Shown piece after piece: positions 1-8,621 of a stretch of DNA of 64,000 nt; position 1 is the stretch's first letter, and each line of letters starts with the position of its first letter. The position numbers and the translations under genes were made by a program. This DNA is from Saccharothrix luteola. Its GTDB lineage: Bacteria > Actinomycetota > Actinomycetes > Mycobacteriales > Pseudonocardiaceae. The notes beneath the pieces are model-generated. The model saw only the letters and a list, made by a program, of their open reading frames with translations. It did no database searches and was not told the DNA's origin. Location of the stretch: contig NZ_JAJHUO010000006.1 in assembly GCF_020859565.1 (NCBI RefSeq), positions 124,001 through 188,000 of the forward strand, written 5' to 3'.

Positions 1-428
1 GTGACGGGGCCGAGGTCGAGGTCCCGGAGGTGGATCTCGGCCTCGCGCCAGACCCCGTAGGCGGTGCCGGTGAGCGTGCCGTCGCGGTAGTAGACGGGGG
101 TGTCCCAGTCCCGGACCCCGTCCCAGGCCTTGACGAGCCGGTCGACGGCGGCGGCGATCGCGGCCCGGTGCTCCGCCGCGGAACACCCCGCGTCGGCTTC
201 GATCGCGGCGTCGCGCGCGGCCCGGCCGCCGGGGTAGGGCTCGACCTTCGTGCCCTCGTGCTCGGCCTGGCCCGCGAGCGCGACGGTGCCCTTGGCCAGG
301 TGGGCCAGCACGTGTCCGCGCGTCCAGCCGGGCAGCGCCGACGGCTGCGCGACCTGCTCGTCGGTGAGGTCCTCGATCGCGGCGGCCAGCCTGCGGTGGG
401 CGTCCAACGCCTTCGCCTGGATCGTCAC
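1..428 (-). CDS. Maleylpyruvate isomerase / DinB-like mycothiol-dependent family protein (3' end outside window)
   Basis: Partial gene, running off the left edge. The translation begins VTIQAKALDAHRRLAAAIED and contains the LPGWTRGHVLAHLA segment typical of the actinobacterial mycothiol-dependent maleylpyruvate isomerase N-terminal (DinB-like four-helix) family, followed by a WREAEIHLRDLD segment. The histidines in GHVLAHLA and EIHLRD fit the family's metal-binding pattern. The GTG start at 428 has a strong AGGGGGA ribosome site just upstream. The family covers isomerases and other mycothiol-dependent S-transferases, so the substrate cannot be given. It is divergent from the CGNR gene, with about 60 bp between the two chosen starts. 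Confidence 0.8.
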   Translation of the reverse strand, partial: MTIQAKALDAHRRLAAAIEDLTDEQVAQPSALPGWTRGHVLAHLAKGTVALAGQAEHEGTKVEPYPGGRAARDAAIEADAGCSAAEHRAAIAAAVDRLVKAWDGVRDWDTPVYYRDGTLTGTAYGVWREAEIHLRDLDLGPV

Positions 429-490
429 AGCTCCCCCTAATGGTTGATCTGCCCAAGTGCGTTAGGGAACCTATCACTAGACTCGCCGGG

Positions 491-1021
491 GTGGCACTGG
501 CGTTGGAGTTCGCGGGCACGGTCCGGCACGACGGGCACGGCGGGCTCGTGGACGACCTGGCCACGCCCGACGGCTTCGCCACGTGGGCCGGTGTGCCGGC
601 GGACGAGGCGCTGCGGCGGCGGGCGGTCGAGCTGCGCTGGGCCGTGCGGTCGCTGTTCGCGCACGCCGCGCAGGCCCGCGAACGCCTGGACGCGCCGCAC
701 CTGATGGATGTCGGACGCGCGCTGGAGATCGTCAACGACGCCGCCGCCCGGGCGCCGCGGGCAGCGCGGTTGGAGTGGGACGAGCAGCCGACGCTGCGCT
801 ACGTGGACTCGGCCGACGACGGCGACCGCCTGCTGGCCACGGTGGCGACCGCGGCCATCGAGTTCCTGGCCGGCGGCACGCGGGCGGACCTGCGCGCCTG
901 CCCCGGGCCCCGGTGCATCCGGTACTTCGTCAAGGCGCACCCCCGGCAGGAGTGGTGCAAGCCGTCGTGCGGCAACCGGGCCAGGGTCAGCCGGCACTAC
1001 CACCGCGGGCGCGACAGCTGA
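491..1021 (+). CDS. CGNR zinc-finger / ABATE-domain transcriptional regulator
   Basis: A 176-aa protein with the two-part layout of the CGNR family. The N-terminal ABATE-like region starts VALALEFAGTV. The C-terminal zinc finger (about residues 128-170) has the pattern C-x4-C-x(n)-WC-x3-CGNR and ends in SRHYHR. Proteins of this kind are thought to be DNA-binding, possibly stress- or metabolite-linked, regulators in actinobacteria. The frame is open from ATG 440, but I prefer GTG 491: it matches the family N-terminus, and a TAGACT hexamer (478-483) sits 7 nt before it, as expected for a leaderless mRNA. A start at 440 would leave only 11 bp to the divergent gene. Confidence 0.82.
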   Translation: MALALEFAGTVRHDGHGGLVDDLATPDGFATWAGVPADEALRRRAVELRWAVRSLFAHAAQARERLDAPHLMDVGRALEIVNDAAARAPRAARLEWDEQPTLRYVDSADDGDRLLATVATAAIEFLAGGTRADLRACPGPRCIRYFVKAHPRQEWCKPSCGNRARVSRHYHRGRDS

Positions 1022-1066
1022 CCGCACGGCCGCGCGGACACCCGGAGGCGCCCGCGCGGTCGGTCG

Positions 1067-1495
1067 CTAGCCCTGCACTATGTACGCGGTCAACTGGTTC
1101 TGGTCCTCCTGCAACTGGCTGATCCTGCTCTTCACGACGTCGCCGATGCTGACGATGCCGACCAGCTCACCGCCGTCAACCACCGGCACGTGCCGGATGC
1201 GGCGCTCGGTCATCAACACCGTGAGGCTGTCGACCGAGTCCCGCGGCGTGCAGGTGAACACCTCGCTGGTCATGATCTCCGCCACCGGCGCGGCCAGCAG
1301 CTCGCCGCCCCGGTCGTGCAGCTTCCGCACGACGTCGCGCTCGGACACGATCCCGGCGATGCCCTCGGGCCCGAGCACCACCATCGCGCCCACGTTGTGC
1401 TCGGCCAGCGCGGCGACGAGCTCCGCCACCGACGCTCTCGACTCGACCGTGGCCACGGCCGAACCCTTGTTGCGCAACACGTCAGCGATCCTCAT
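1067..1495 (-). CDS. Tandem CBS-domain protein
   Basis: 142 aa composed almost entirely of two CBS motifs (about residues 1-60 and 75-135). The second repeats the pattern ...RRIRHVPVVDGGELVGIVSIGDVV. Stand-alone CBS pairs bind adenosine nucleotides and act as energy or redox sensors, but the partner of this one is unknown. The ATG at 1495 follows a GGGAGGCGCC ribosome site, and residues further upstream in the same frame look non-coding. The C-terminal tail SRISQLQEDQNQLTAYIVQG is a short predicted helix, seen in many actinobacterial members. It stands alone between convergent and unrelated genes. Confidence 0.88.
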   Translation of the reverse strand: MRIADVLRNKGSAVATVESRASVAELVAALAEHNVGAMVVLGPEGIAGIVSERDVVRKLHDRGGELLAAPVAEIMTSEVFTCTPRDSVDSLTVLMTERRIRHVPVVDGGELVGIVSIGDVVKSRISQLQEDQNQLTAYIVQG

Positions 1496-1598
1496 GGGCG
1501 CCTCCCGATCTCCGCCGGACCCGGTTGCTACCCAGCTCAGGCTAGTTCGCCGAGGACGTGATCGGCAGATCACCTGCCTGAACAGAGCACGACCCGCG

Positions 1599-2768
1599 TC
1601 AGCGCACCTTCAGCTGCGCGGCCGTCAGCAGCACGCCCAGCACGGTGATCGCGACGAGCACCGGGACGGTCTGCCCGAACCCGCCCAGGGCCGCGCCCAG
1701 CACCGGCCCCACCGAGAACCCCACCGTGCGGACCAGCGTCGTCACGCCTCCGGACGTGCCCATCAGCTCCGGCGGCGTCCGCTCCAGCAGCACCGCCGCG
1801 TGGGGTCCGGCGAACAGCCCGTGGCCGACGCCGATCACCGCCAGCCGCCACGCCAGGTCCCACGGATCGTCACCCGCACGGAGCAACAGCACCGTACCGA
1901 TCAAGATCACGACCGCGCCGACGAGAGCGACCTCCCGGTACCCGTACCGGTCCGCGACCACCCCCGCGATCGGCGACAGCACCGCCATGCCCGCCGACAG
2001 CGCCAGCAGCACCAGGCCCACCGTCCGCGACGGCTGGCCCACCAGCACGTAGGGCACCACGAAGTTCAGCGCGCCGACACCGGCCACGATCAGCGGCAGG
2101 GCGGCCAGCGGCAACGCCAACGACGGCCGCCGCAGCACGCGTACGCCGTGCACCACCGACTCGACCAGCAGCCGCCGTCCCGGCCACGGCAGGCCGCGCC
2201 CGTCGGCCGCGATCCCCCGCCGGCCCACCAGCACCGCGACCACGACCACCGGCAGGTTCACCAGGAACACCGACCGCCAGCCGAACAGGTCGGTCAGCAC
2301 CCCGCCCACCGCCGGCCCGGCCACCCCGCTCAACGGGATCAACGTGAGCACGATCCCCATAGCGCGCGCTCGGTGCTCCGGACGCACGTTGGCCGCGATG
2401 ATCGGCATCGTGACCGCGCCGATCAACGCGCCGAACACCCCTTGCAACGCCCGACCCGCCAACACCACCCCGGCGTTCGGCGCGATCGCGATCAGCAGGC
2501 TCGCCACCCCGAACCCGCCCACCGACAGCAGGAACGCGGGCAGGTGACCGGCCCGGTCCAGCCAGCGCCCGGCCGGGAGGCTCAACGCGATCAGCGGGAT
2601 GTTGTAGGCCAGCAGGACCCACTGCGTGACCGCGGGCCCGGCACCCAGGTCCGCGCCGAGCACGGGCAACGCGACCGCGACGGCCGTGAGGTCGAGCGCC
2701 GCCAGCACGACGCCCGAGGACACCGCCGGCACCGCGCCCCACCGCGTCCGCTCCAGGACCGCGGTCAC
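1599..2768 (-). CDS. MFS drug/metabolite exporter
   Basis: 389-aa polytopic membrane protein of the major facilitator superfamily. It has the motif-A-like AGRWLDRAGH between helices 2 and 3, and the long hydrophobic stretches expected of about 12 helices. Helix 5 carries a motif-C-like IPLSGVAGPAVGG signature, which suggests an antiporter (efflux) rather than uptake. The GTG start at 2768 overlaps the stop of the preceding flavin reductase gene (GTGA), so the two are translationally coupled. With the LuxR-type regulator upstream this forms a regulator-reductase-exporter operon; the substrate is not deducible. Confidence 0.85.
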   Translation of the reverse strand: MTAVLERTRWGAVPAVSSGVVLAALDLTAVAVALPVLGADLGAGPAVTQWVLLAYNIPLIALSLPAGRWLDRAGHLPAFLLSVGGFGVASLLIAIAPNAGVVLAGRALQGVFGALIGAVTMPIIAANVRPEHRARAMGIVLTLIPLSGVAGPAVGGVLTDLFGWRSVFLVNLPVVVVAVLVGRRGIAADGRGLPWPGRRLLVESVVHGVRVLRRPSLALPLAALPLIVAGVGALNFVVPYVLVGQPSRTVGLVLLALSAGMAVLSPIAGVVADRYGYREVALVGAVVILIGTVLLLRAGDDPWDLAWRLAVIGVGHGLFAGPHAAVLLERTPPELMGTSGGVTTLVRTVGFSVGPVLGAALGGFGQTVPVLVAITVLGVLLTAAQLKVR

Positions 2769-3304
2769 GCGGCCACCCGACCGGTCAGCTCCGCCAGGAC
2801 ACCGGCCAGCCCCGCGCGCAGCTCGTGGTCCAGCAGGCGGTCGTGCTCGTCGAACCGGCGGAACGCCTGCCCGACCGCCAGCGGCGCGCCGATCACCGCC
2901 GCGCCGGCCGTGGTCAGCACCCGCCGCAGGTCCTCCTGCGCCGCCGCCGCGCCGCGCGGGCCCGGGCTCGCGCCGACCACGGCGACCGGCTTGCCCGTCA
3001 GCACCCCCGCGCCGTACGGGCGGGACGCCCAGTCCAGCGCGTTCTTCAACTGCCCCGGGACCGACCCGTTGTACTCCGGCGTCGCGATCAGCAACGCCGT
3101 GGCCGACCCGATGGCCTCCCGCAGCGCCGCGACCGCCGGCGGCACCGGCCCGTCCTCGGCGTCCTCGTCGAACGGCGGCACGGACGCCAGCCCGTCCCAC
3201 GGCACCAACCGCGCGCCGTCCGGCAGCTCGTGCCGTGCCGCGGCCAGCAACCTCCGGTTGAACGACTGCGCGCGGACGCTCCCCGCGATTCCCAGGATCT
3301 CCAT
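2765..3304 (-). CDS. NAD(P)H-dependent FMN reductase (flavodoxin-like)
   Basis: 179-aa flavodoxin-fold enzyme. The N-terminal MEILGIAGSVRAQSFNR phosphate-binding loop and the PEYNGSVPGQLKNALDW motif (residues about 98-114) are the two FMN-binding signatures of the NADPH-dependent FMN reductase / azoreductase-like family. Such enzymes reduce flavins, quinones or chromate. Here the gene is coupled to an MFS exporter by a GTGA overlap, and lies 50 bp downstream of a large LuxR-family ATPase gene, so a role in handling a redox-active compound that is then exported is a reasonable inference. Confidence 0.9.
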   Translation of the reverse strand: MEILGIAGSVRAQSFNRRLLAAARHELPDGARLVPWDGLASVPPFDEDAEDGPVPPAVAALREAIGSATALLIATPEYNGSVPGQLKNALDWASRPYGAGVLTGKPVAVVGASPGPRGAAAAQEDLRRVLTTAGAAVIGAPLAVGQAFRRFDEHDRLLDHELRAGLAGVLAELTGRVAA

Positions 3305-3353
3305 GCCGTCAACGGTCGGTCTAAGGCGCCCCGCGCGGCATCGGGCACGAGCC

Positions 3354-5987
3354 CTATTCGAACAGCCTCAGCCGGTGCGCCGTCGCCGCCGCCTCGACCC
3401 GGTTGGCCACGCCGAGCTTGCCGAGGATGTTCGACACGTGCACGCTCGCCGTCTTCACCGAGATGAAGAGCCGTTCGGCGATCTCCCGGTTGGCCAGGCC
3501 GTCCGTGACCAGCCGCAGGATCTCCACCTCGCCCGCGGTGAGCCCGAACCCGGCCCGGTGCGAGTCGCCCTCGCCCGTCAACGTCACCCGCGCCCGTCGC
3601 GCCAGCTCGGCGACCCGGTCGCGCAACGGCGTCGCGCCCAGCCCGTCGGCCAGCTCCGCCGCCCGTCGCAACGCGTCGGCGTCCCGAGTCTCGGAAGCCA
3701 GCCCGAACAACGCCTCGGCGTGCCACAGCGGCTGTCCCAACGCCTCCCACGCGTCGACCGCGGCCCGCCACTCGCCCCGGCACGTCAACGCCCACGCGGC
3801 CTGGACCGGCCCGGCCACCGGCAGGTCCGGCACGGCCACCCCGAGCCGTGCGCCCACCGCGGCCAGCGGCCAGGAGAACCGGGACGCGATCCGCGCGTGC
3901 GGCAGGTCGAACGCCGCCCGCACCACGGCCGCCGCCTCGTCCGGCCGGCCCCGCGCCCACCGCACCTCGGCCTCCAGCCGGTGCAGTTGCAGCGGGTCCT
4001 GGATGAACGGCGCGTCGGTCAGCTGCCGCGCCCTGGTCAACGCCCACTCGGCCCGGTCGACCTCGCCGCGCCGCACGTCCACGAACCCCGCCAGGCACAG
4101 CAGGTGCGCGTGGTGGACGGCGGGCGGCGCGTGGTCCAGCGCGTGGTCGACGCACTCCAGCGCCTCGTCCCACCGGCCCGCCGCGATCAACGCCCTGGCC
4201 AGGTCCACGGCGTGCGACGCGCCGGCGGACCGGGCCAACCCGAGCTCGCGGGCGGTCCGGAGGCCCAGCCGGGCCAGCTCCTCCGCCTCCGCGAGCCGCC
4301 CGTACGCCTCGGACAACGACGACTCGCAGTGCAGCGCGCGCAGCCGCACGCGGTGCGCGGCGACGTGCTCGGCGATGGCCCGCGCGCGGCGGAGCCGGGG
4401 CAGCTGCGCGTCCAGGTCGCCGAGCCGCACGTCCAGCACGGCCAGCGTGATCAGGGCGGCGGCCTCGGACGGGTCGTCGCCGGCGTGGTGGGCCGCGCCC
4501 AACGCCTCTTCCGCCACCTCACGCGCCTCGTCCGGGAGCGGGACGGCCATCAGCCGGGCGGCCAGCGAGTTGAGCAGGTAACCGCGGATCGGGTGCCCCT
4601 CGGGCGCGAGCCGCACGGCCTCGCGGTGGTCTTCGAGCGCACCCCGCCGCCCGAGCTGGGCGCGCAGCCGACCGCGTTGCTCCACCACGGCCGCGTACCG
4701 GATCCGCTCGGCCTCCGGGTCCAGGCCCGCCAGCAGCTCGGTGGTCAGCTCCTCGCCGCGCTCGTGCTCGCCCGCGCGGCTCGCCGCCTCACCGGCCGCC
4801 TCCAGCACGGTGAGCCGGTCGACGCCGAGGTGGGAAGCGTTGTCCCACAACGACAGCACGCGGTCGAGCATGGCCAGCTGCTCGGCGTAGGCCAGGGCTC
4901 GGCGGGCGACGCCGGCGGCTTCCCACGCGGCCGACACCGCGCCCGTGAGGTCACCGGCCGCGTACCGGTGGTGCGCCAGCTCGGCGGCGGCGGACCTCGG
5001 CAGCACGGCGGCGTACCGCGCGTGCAGCTCGACCCGTTCACCGGGGAGCAGCCGCCGGTAGACGGCGTCGCGGATCAACGCGTGCCGGAACGCGTAGCCG
5101 TCACCGTCCACGACCATCACGCCGCCGTCCACAACGGACCGCATCGACGTGACGTCGTGGACCTGAACGAGGATCTCGTGGGACACACGTCGACCACCGA
5201 CGGCGGCGGCGCGCACGACTGCGACGGCGTCCGGCTCCAGCCGATCGACCCGGCTGAGCAGCAACTCCTCCAGCGACAGCTCCGCCGCGCCGTCCACCAG
5301 CGCCTCGACGAACAGCGGGTTGCCCTCGCTGCGCCGGAACACGGCGTGCGCGGACACCGGATCCGGTTCCGCGCCGAGGATCCCGCGCAGCTGGGCCCGC
5401 ACGTCGCGGGCGGACAATCGGGGCAGCTCGAACCGGCGCACCCACGGCACCCGGCTCAGCTCGGCCAGCAACGGCCGCACCGGTCCGCCGAGTTCGTCCG
5501 ACCGGTAGGTCACCACGACCGACGACCGCGGCACCGCGCGCTGGTTGCGCACCAGGAAGTCGAGCAGGTCGCGGCTGGAGCGGTCGAGCCAGTGCGCGTC
5601 CTCGACCACGAGGACCACCGGCCGCTGCTCGGAAAGCCTGACCAGCAACGACAACACGCCCTCGAACAGCCTCGGTCGCGCCTCGTCGCCCGTCGCCTCG
5701 CCCGAGGGCAGCAGCGGCGCGAGGTCGGCGCGTTCCCGGTCCGCGAGCTCGACACCGCGCAGGGCCGCGACGAACGGCGCGAACGGCAGCCCGTCCAGCT
5801 CGACGCAGCCGCCGAGCAACACGGTGGCGTCGAGCCGCGCGGTGAAGTCGTCGACGAGCCGGGACTTCCCGACCCCCGCCTCACCGCCGAGGAGCACCGT
5901 CGCGGGCGCGTGGTCGAACGCGCCCGCGAGGTGCCCGAGTTCGGCCGACCGCCCGACCAGCTCCGGGCTCACCAGGTGTGCGCTCAT
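3354..5987 (-). CDS. LAL-type LuxR family transcriptional regulator with AAA ATPase domain
   Basis: 877 aa. The N-terminal AAA/STAND-type ATPase has Walker A GGEAGVGKS (about residues 34-42) and Walker B VVLVVEDAHWLD (about 121-132). A long TPR-like helical middle region rich in leucine and alanine follows. The C-terminal LuxR helix-turn-helix (about 812-875) contains LTAGEVEILRLVTDGLANREIAERL. This is the MalT-like large ATP-binding regulator (LAL) architecture, in which ligand and ATP binding drive multimerisation and activation. It heads an apparent operon with a flavin reductase and an MFS exporter. A TAGTCT hexamer lies about 10 nt before the ATG. Confidence 0.92.
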   Translation of the reverse strand: MSAHLVSPELVGRSAELGHLAGAFDHAPATVLLGGEAGVGKSRLVDDFTARLDATVLLGGCVELDGLPFAPFVAALRGVELADRERADLAPLLPSGEATGDEARPRLFEGVLSLLVRLSEQRPVVLVVEDAHWLDRSSRDLLDFLVRNQRAVPRSSVVVTYRSDELGGPVRPLLAELSRVPWVRRFELPRLSARDVRAQLRGILGAEPDPVSAHAVFRRSEGNPLFVEALVDGAAELSLEELLLSRVDRLEPDAVAVVRAAAVGGRRVSHEILVQVHDVTSMRSVVDGGVMVVDGDGYAFRHALIRDAVYRRLLPGERVELHARYAAVLPRSAAAELAHHRYAAGDLTGAVSAAWEAAGVARRALAYAEQLAMLDRVLSLWDNASHLGVDRLTVLEAAGEAASRAGEHERGEELTTELLAGLDPEAERIRYAAVVEQRGRLRAQLGRRGALEDHREAVRLAPEGHPIRGYLLNSLAARLMAVPLPDEAREVAEEALGAAHHAGDDPSEAAALITLAVLDVRLGDLDAQLPRLRRARAIAEHVAAHRVRLRALHCESSLSEAYGRLAEAEELARLGLRTARELGLARSAGASHAVDLARALIAAGRWDEALECVDHALDHAPPAVHHAHLLCLAGFVDVRRGEVDRAEWALTRARQLTDAPFIQDPLQLHRLEAEVRWARGRPDEAAAVVRAAFDLPHARIASRFSWPLAAVGARLGVAVPDLPVAGPVQAAWALTCRGEWRAAVDAWEALGQPLWHAEALFGLASETRDADALRRAAELADGLGATPLRDRVAELARRARVTLTGEGDSHRAGFGLTAGEVEILRLVTDGLANREIAERLFISVKTASVHVSNILGKLGVANRVEAAATAHRLRLFE

Positions 5988-6036
5988 CGCGCACCGGAGA
6001 CTAGTCGAGCGGTCGCGTGCCGGTGGTGCTCGTCGC

Positions 6037-6228
6037 TCAGCCGCCGCTCGTGCGCCGGAACACGCGTCGTCCGACGAACGTGTTCTGGTGCGGGCGACCC
6101 GGGGCCTTGTTCACGCCGTCGTTCTTCTGGGCGTGACCGCGGCGGGCCGCGCGGTTGAGCGGAACGGCGGGCTGCTCCGGCTGGTCCTGCTCGCCGTCGT
6201 CGACCTGCGGAACGTCCTGATCGGTCAT
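6037..6228 (-). CDS. Small basic protein with NRAARRG motif (63 aa)
   Basis: 63 aa with an acidic, glutamine-rich N-terminus (MTDQDVPQVDDGEQDQPEQP), then NRAARRGHAQKN and a strongly basic C-terminus ending FVGRRVFRRTSGG. No transmembrane segment or signal peptide. The ATG at 6228 has a near-perfect CAGGAGG ribosome site 5 nt upstream. It lies 31 bp downstream of another tiny gene that shares the NRAARRG segment, so the two look like diverged duplicates. I do not recognise a function. The charge pattern would suit RNA or ribosome binding, but that is speculation. Confidence 0.68.
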   Translation of the reverse strand: MTDQDVPQVDDGEQDQPEQPAVPLNRAARRGHAQKNDGVNKAPGRPHQNTFVGRRVFRRTSGG

Positions 6229-6259
6229 GTGTGCCTCCTGGGTGTGGCGATGTCGCTGG

Positions 6260-6412
6260 TCAGCGACGCCGCATGGCGTACTGGCGCGGGGTGACGACAG
6301 CTCGGCCGCCCGCGAAGCGCGGGTGCACCGCGCCGTTCGAGCGGGCGCCGCGGCGTGCGGCGCGGTTGGTCGGCTGGTCGTCGTGTGGCGGTTCGTTGCG
6401 CATGGTGGGCAT
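6260..6412 (-). CDS. Small basic protein with NRAARRG motif (50 aa)
   Basis: 50 aa: MPTMRNEPPHDDQPTNRAAR at the start, then a basic proline- and arginine-containing tail ending TPRQYAMRRR. The ATG at 6412 is preceded by GAGGAGG with 7-nt spacing; the in-frame ATG at 6403 is a poorer alternative. It shares P-x-NRAARRG plus an acidic N-terminus and arginine-rich C-terminus with the 63-aa gene just downstream on the same strand (6037-6228). That shared design and the clean ribosome sites argue that both are genuine small genes. Function unknown. Confidence 0.62.
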   Translation of the reverse strand: MPTMRNEPPHDDQPTNRAARRGARSNGAVHPRFAGGRAVVTPRQYAMRRR

Positions 6413-6595
6413 GCGTTCGCCTCCTCGAGGTTCGAGGCGTGCAAAGGGCTACGACCCGTGGTTCGACACGGTCGTGAGAAGAGCCGCTGGGGCCACCAGG
6501 AGAAGAGCGCGGCACGGCCCGAGGCCGGTGCGGCGCTGGAGGAAGAAGTCCTCAGAGGTAGATCTGGAAGAACATGGTCATGACCGTAGCCTGGT

Positions 6596-7783
6596 TCACG
6601 CCGCGACGCCAATCATTTTCCGCCGCGACCGCTCGGACCACGTCACCGCAGGCGTCATGGCCAGTGCGGCGGACAGGAAGAGCGCGCCGAGCACGAGCCA
6701 GCCCACCACTCCCCCGCCCAGCACCAGGGTGGTCAGCAGCAGCGGGCCGACGGTGCGCGCGACCGCCGTGCCGGTGCCGTAGAACCCCTGGTACTGGCCC
6801 TGCTTGTCGGCCGGCGCGAGGCCGAAGCCGATCTCCCACGACCCCGCGCCGTGCAGCATCTCGCCGACGACCTGGAGGCCTGCCGCGCCGACGAGCACGG
6901 CCACCGCCACCCGATCGGGTACTTCCGCGGACAACGCGAACACGACGCACGACGCGAGCAGCAACACCCCGCCCTGCCGCACCGACCGTGCCGCCGTGCG
7001 CAAGTCGGTGACACCACGCGCCAGCCGCACCTGCCCCACCACCACGGCGGCCGTGTTGAGCACGAAGAGCAGGCCGACCACCCACTTCGGCGCGGAGGTG
7101 CGTTCGACGACCCACAGCGGCACCACCAGGCTCAGCATCGGCAGGTAGAGCAGCAGGACCGAGTTCAGCAACGCCACCAGCGCGTACGGCCGGTCCCGCA
7201 GCACGCCGAGCCGTCCCGTCCGGGCGACCGCCACCACCTCGGGCACCCCGCGCAGGACCACCGCCGCGACCACGAACCCCACCGCGTCCACCGCGAACAC
7301 CGCGAGGTAGGCCGCCGCCGCGTCGACGTGCAGCGCCACCCCGCCGAGCCCCGCGCCGACCGCCAGCCCACCGTTGACCACGGACTGCAGCACGGCCCGC
7401 ACCCGCGTCCGCCGCTCCGGCCCGACCAGCCCCGCCAGCAACGCCTGCCGTGCGGCGGCCAACCCGCACTGACCGCACGTGTAGACGCACGCGGCCACCA
7501 CGAACGCCCAGAACAAGCGGACCACCAGGAACGACGCCAGCGCCCCCGCCGTGACCACCGCCAACCCGACCGCCACCCGCCGCGGCCCGACCCGGTCGGC
7601 GAGGTGCCCGAACCCGACCCCGACCACCGCCCCGACCGCCCAGGCGACCGTCAACGCCACCCCGACTTGCGCGGCCGACAAGCCGACGATCCGGGTGAAG
7701 TAGAGCGCGGAACAGACGTAGAACGCCCCGTCACCCACCGAGTTGGCCGCCTGCGCGACCGCGAGCACCTTCGTCGTCCCCAT
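6596..7783 (-). CDS. MFS transporter
   Basis: 395-aa major facilitator with about 12 hydrophobic helices. Motif A appears as GHLADRVGPRR after helix 2. The N-terminus MGTTKVLAVAQAANSVGDGAFYVCSALYF resembles actinobacterial exporters of the Tet38/MdfA-like and macrolide-type groups. No substrate can be assigned. The ATG at 7783 has TAGCGT 8 nt upstream (792-797, complement), the leaderless arrangement seen repeatedly in this window, and lacks a Shine-Dalgarno sequence. Confidence 0.85.
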   Translation of the reverse strand: MGTTKVLAVAQAANSVGDGAFYVCSALYFTRIVGLSAAQVGVALTVAWAVGAVVGVGFGHLADRVGPRRVAVGLAVVTAGALASFLVVRLFWAFVVAACVYTCGQCGLAAARQALLAGLVGPERRTRVRAVLQSVVNGGLAVGAGLGGVALHVDAAAAYLAVFAVDAVGFVVAAVVLRGVPEVVAVARTGRLGVLRDRPYALVALLNSVLLLYLPMLSLVVPLWVVERTSAPKWVVGLLFVLNTAAVVVGQVRLARGVTDLRTAARSVRQGGVLLLASCVVFALSAEVPDRVAVAVLVGAAGLQVVGEMLHGAGSWEIGFGLAPADKQGQYQGFYGTGTAVARTVGPLLLTTLVLGGGVVGWLVLGALFLSAALAMTPAVTWSERSRRKMIGVAA

Positions 7784-7871
7784 GGCACGTCACGCTAGGT
7801 GCCCGATTGGCCCAACCTAAGGGCCAACTCCAGGCCGGTTCGTTGGGCCAATCGACGAAGCCCAGGGCCCG

Positions 7872-8579
7872 CTACTCGTGGTTCTCGACGATCGAGACGA
7901 TCTCGCCGTCGATCACGGTGCCGTCCACGACCGCCGGTGGTTCTTCGCGCTCGGTGAAGAAGCGGGACGCGAAGGCGCCCACGGCGCGGGTCGTGACGGC
8001 GTCGAACGTGCCGCCGATGACACCGCCCACCAGCGGCACGCCCTTGGCCAGGGTCACGGTCGCCTTGCTGGTGCCGTACTTGGCCAGGAGGGTGAAGCCG
8101 ACGCGCTTGTTGACCTCGCGGATGAGCTGGGCGGGAATGCGCTCGATCAGGTTCATGGTGAGCCGGGAGCCCACCTTGATGCCCGCCTTCTTCAGCAGCT
8201 CGGTCCCCGCGTTGCCCAGCAGGCACACCAGGATCGCCGTCTGCACCTCGTCGCTTTCCAGGTCGTGCCCGTGCACGGCGGCGATCGACGCGATCAGGTG
8301 CGTCTGCACCAGGTAGGAGGCGGTCAGGTTCGCGGGCAGGGCGACCGGCAGCGTGATCAGGCCGCCGACGTTGGTCGCGAAGCCCTGGACGCCCGCCGCC
8401 GCCACGTGCGTCCGGATCAGGTGCTTGATCGCCTCCTCCGGCGTCAACCCCTTGTCCAGCGCCTCGACGGCCATCTGCCGGGCGCCCTTGAACGGCCCGA
8501 AGCCGCTGATCCCCACCTTGAGCAGGTGCTCGACGGCGTTCTGCTGCACCCTGGTGATCGCACCCGGTTCGTCCACCAT
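7872..8579 (-). CDS. EcsC family protein
   Basis: 235 aa. The central region has alternating hydrophobic segments (GFATNVGGLITLPVALPANL, a QTAILVCLLGNAGTELLKKAG stretch and GVPLVGGVIGGTFDAVTTR) that match the EcsC domain found in Bacillus EcsC and many actinobacterial proteins. The biochemical role of this domain is not established; it is often membrane-associated. The start at 8579 has a TAACCT hexamer 7 nt upstream and no ribosome site, suggesting leaderless expression. It is divergent from the baeRF gene by 42 bp. Confidence 0.85.
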   Translation of the reverse strand: MVDEPGAITRVQQNAVEHLLKVGISGFGPFKGARQMAVEALDKGLTPEEAIKHLIRTHVAAAGVQGFATNVGGLITLPVALPANLTASYLVQTHLIASIAAVHGHDLESDEVQTAILVCLLGNAGTELLKKAGIKVGSRLTMNLIERIPAQLIREVNKRVGFTLLAKYGTSKATVTLAKGVPLVGGVIGGTFDAVTTRAVGAFASRFFTEREEPPAVVDGTVIDGEIVSIVENHE

Positions 8580-8621
8580 GCCCCCGAGGTTACGCGGCGC
8601 ACGATCGGGTAGCCGAGGCCA

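Noticed and set aside
1645..2547. Ser/Thr/Pro-rich plus-strand frames opposite the MFS gene
   Set aside because: Composition is that of a complement frame of a membrane protein; no ribosome site and no domain.
6547..6597. Fifteen-codon ORF (VNQATVMTMFFQIYL) overlapping the MFS stop as GTGA
   Set aside because: Coupled start and odd hydrophobic sequence are suggestive, but there is no ribosome site and no modification genes, so a leader or RiPP precursor cannot be supported.
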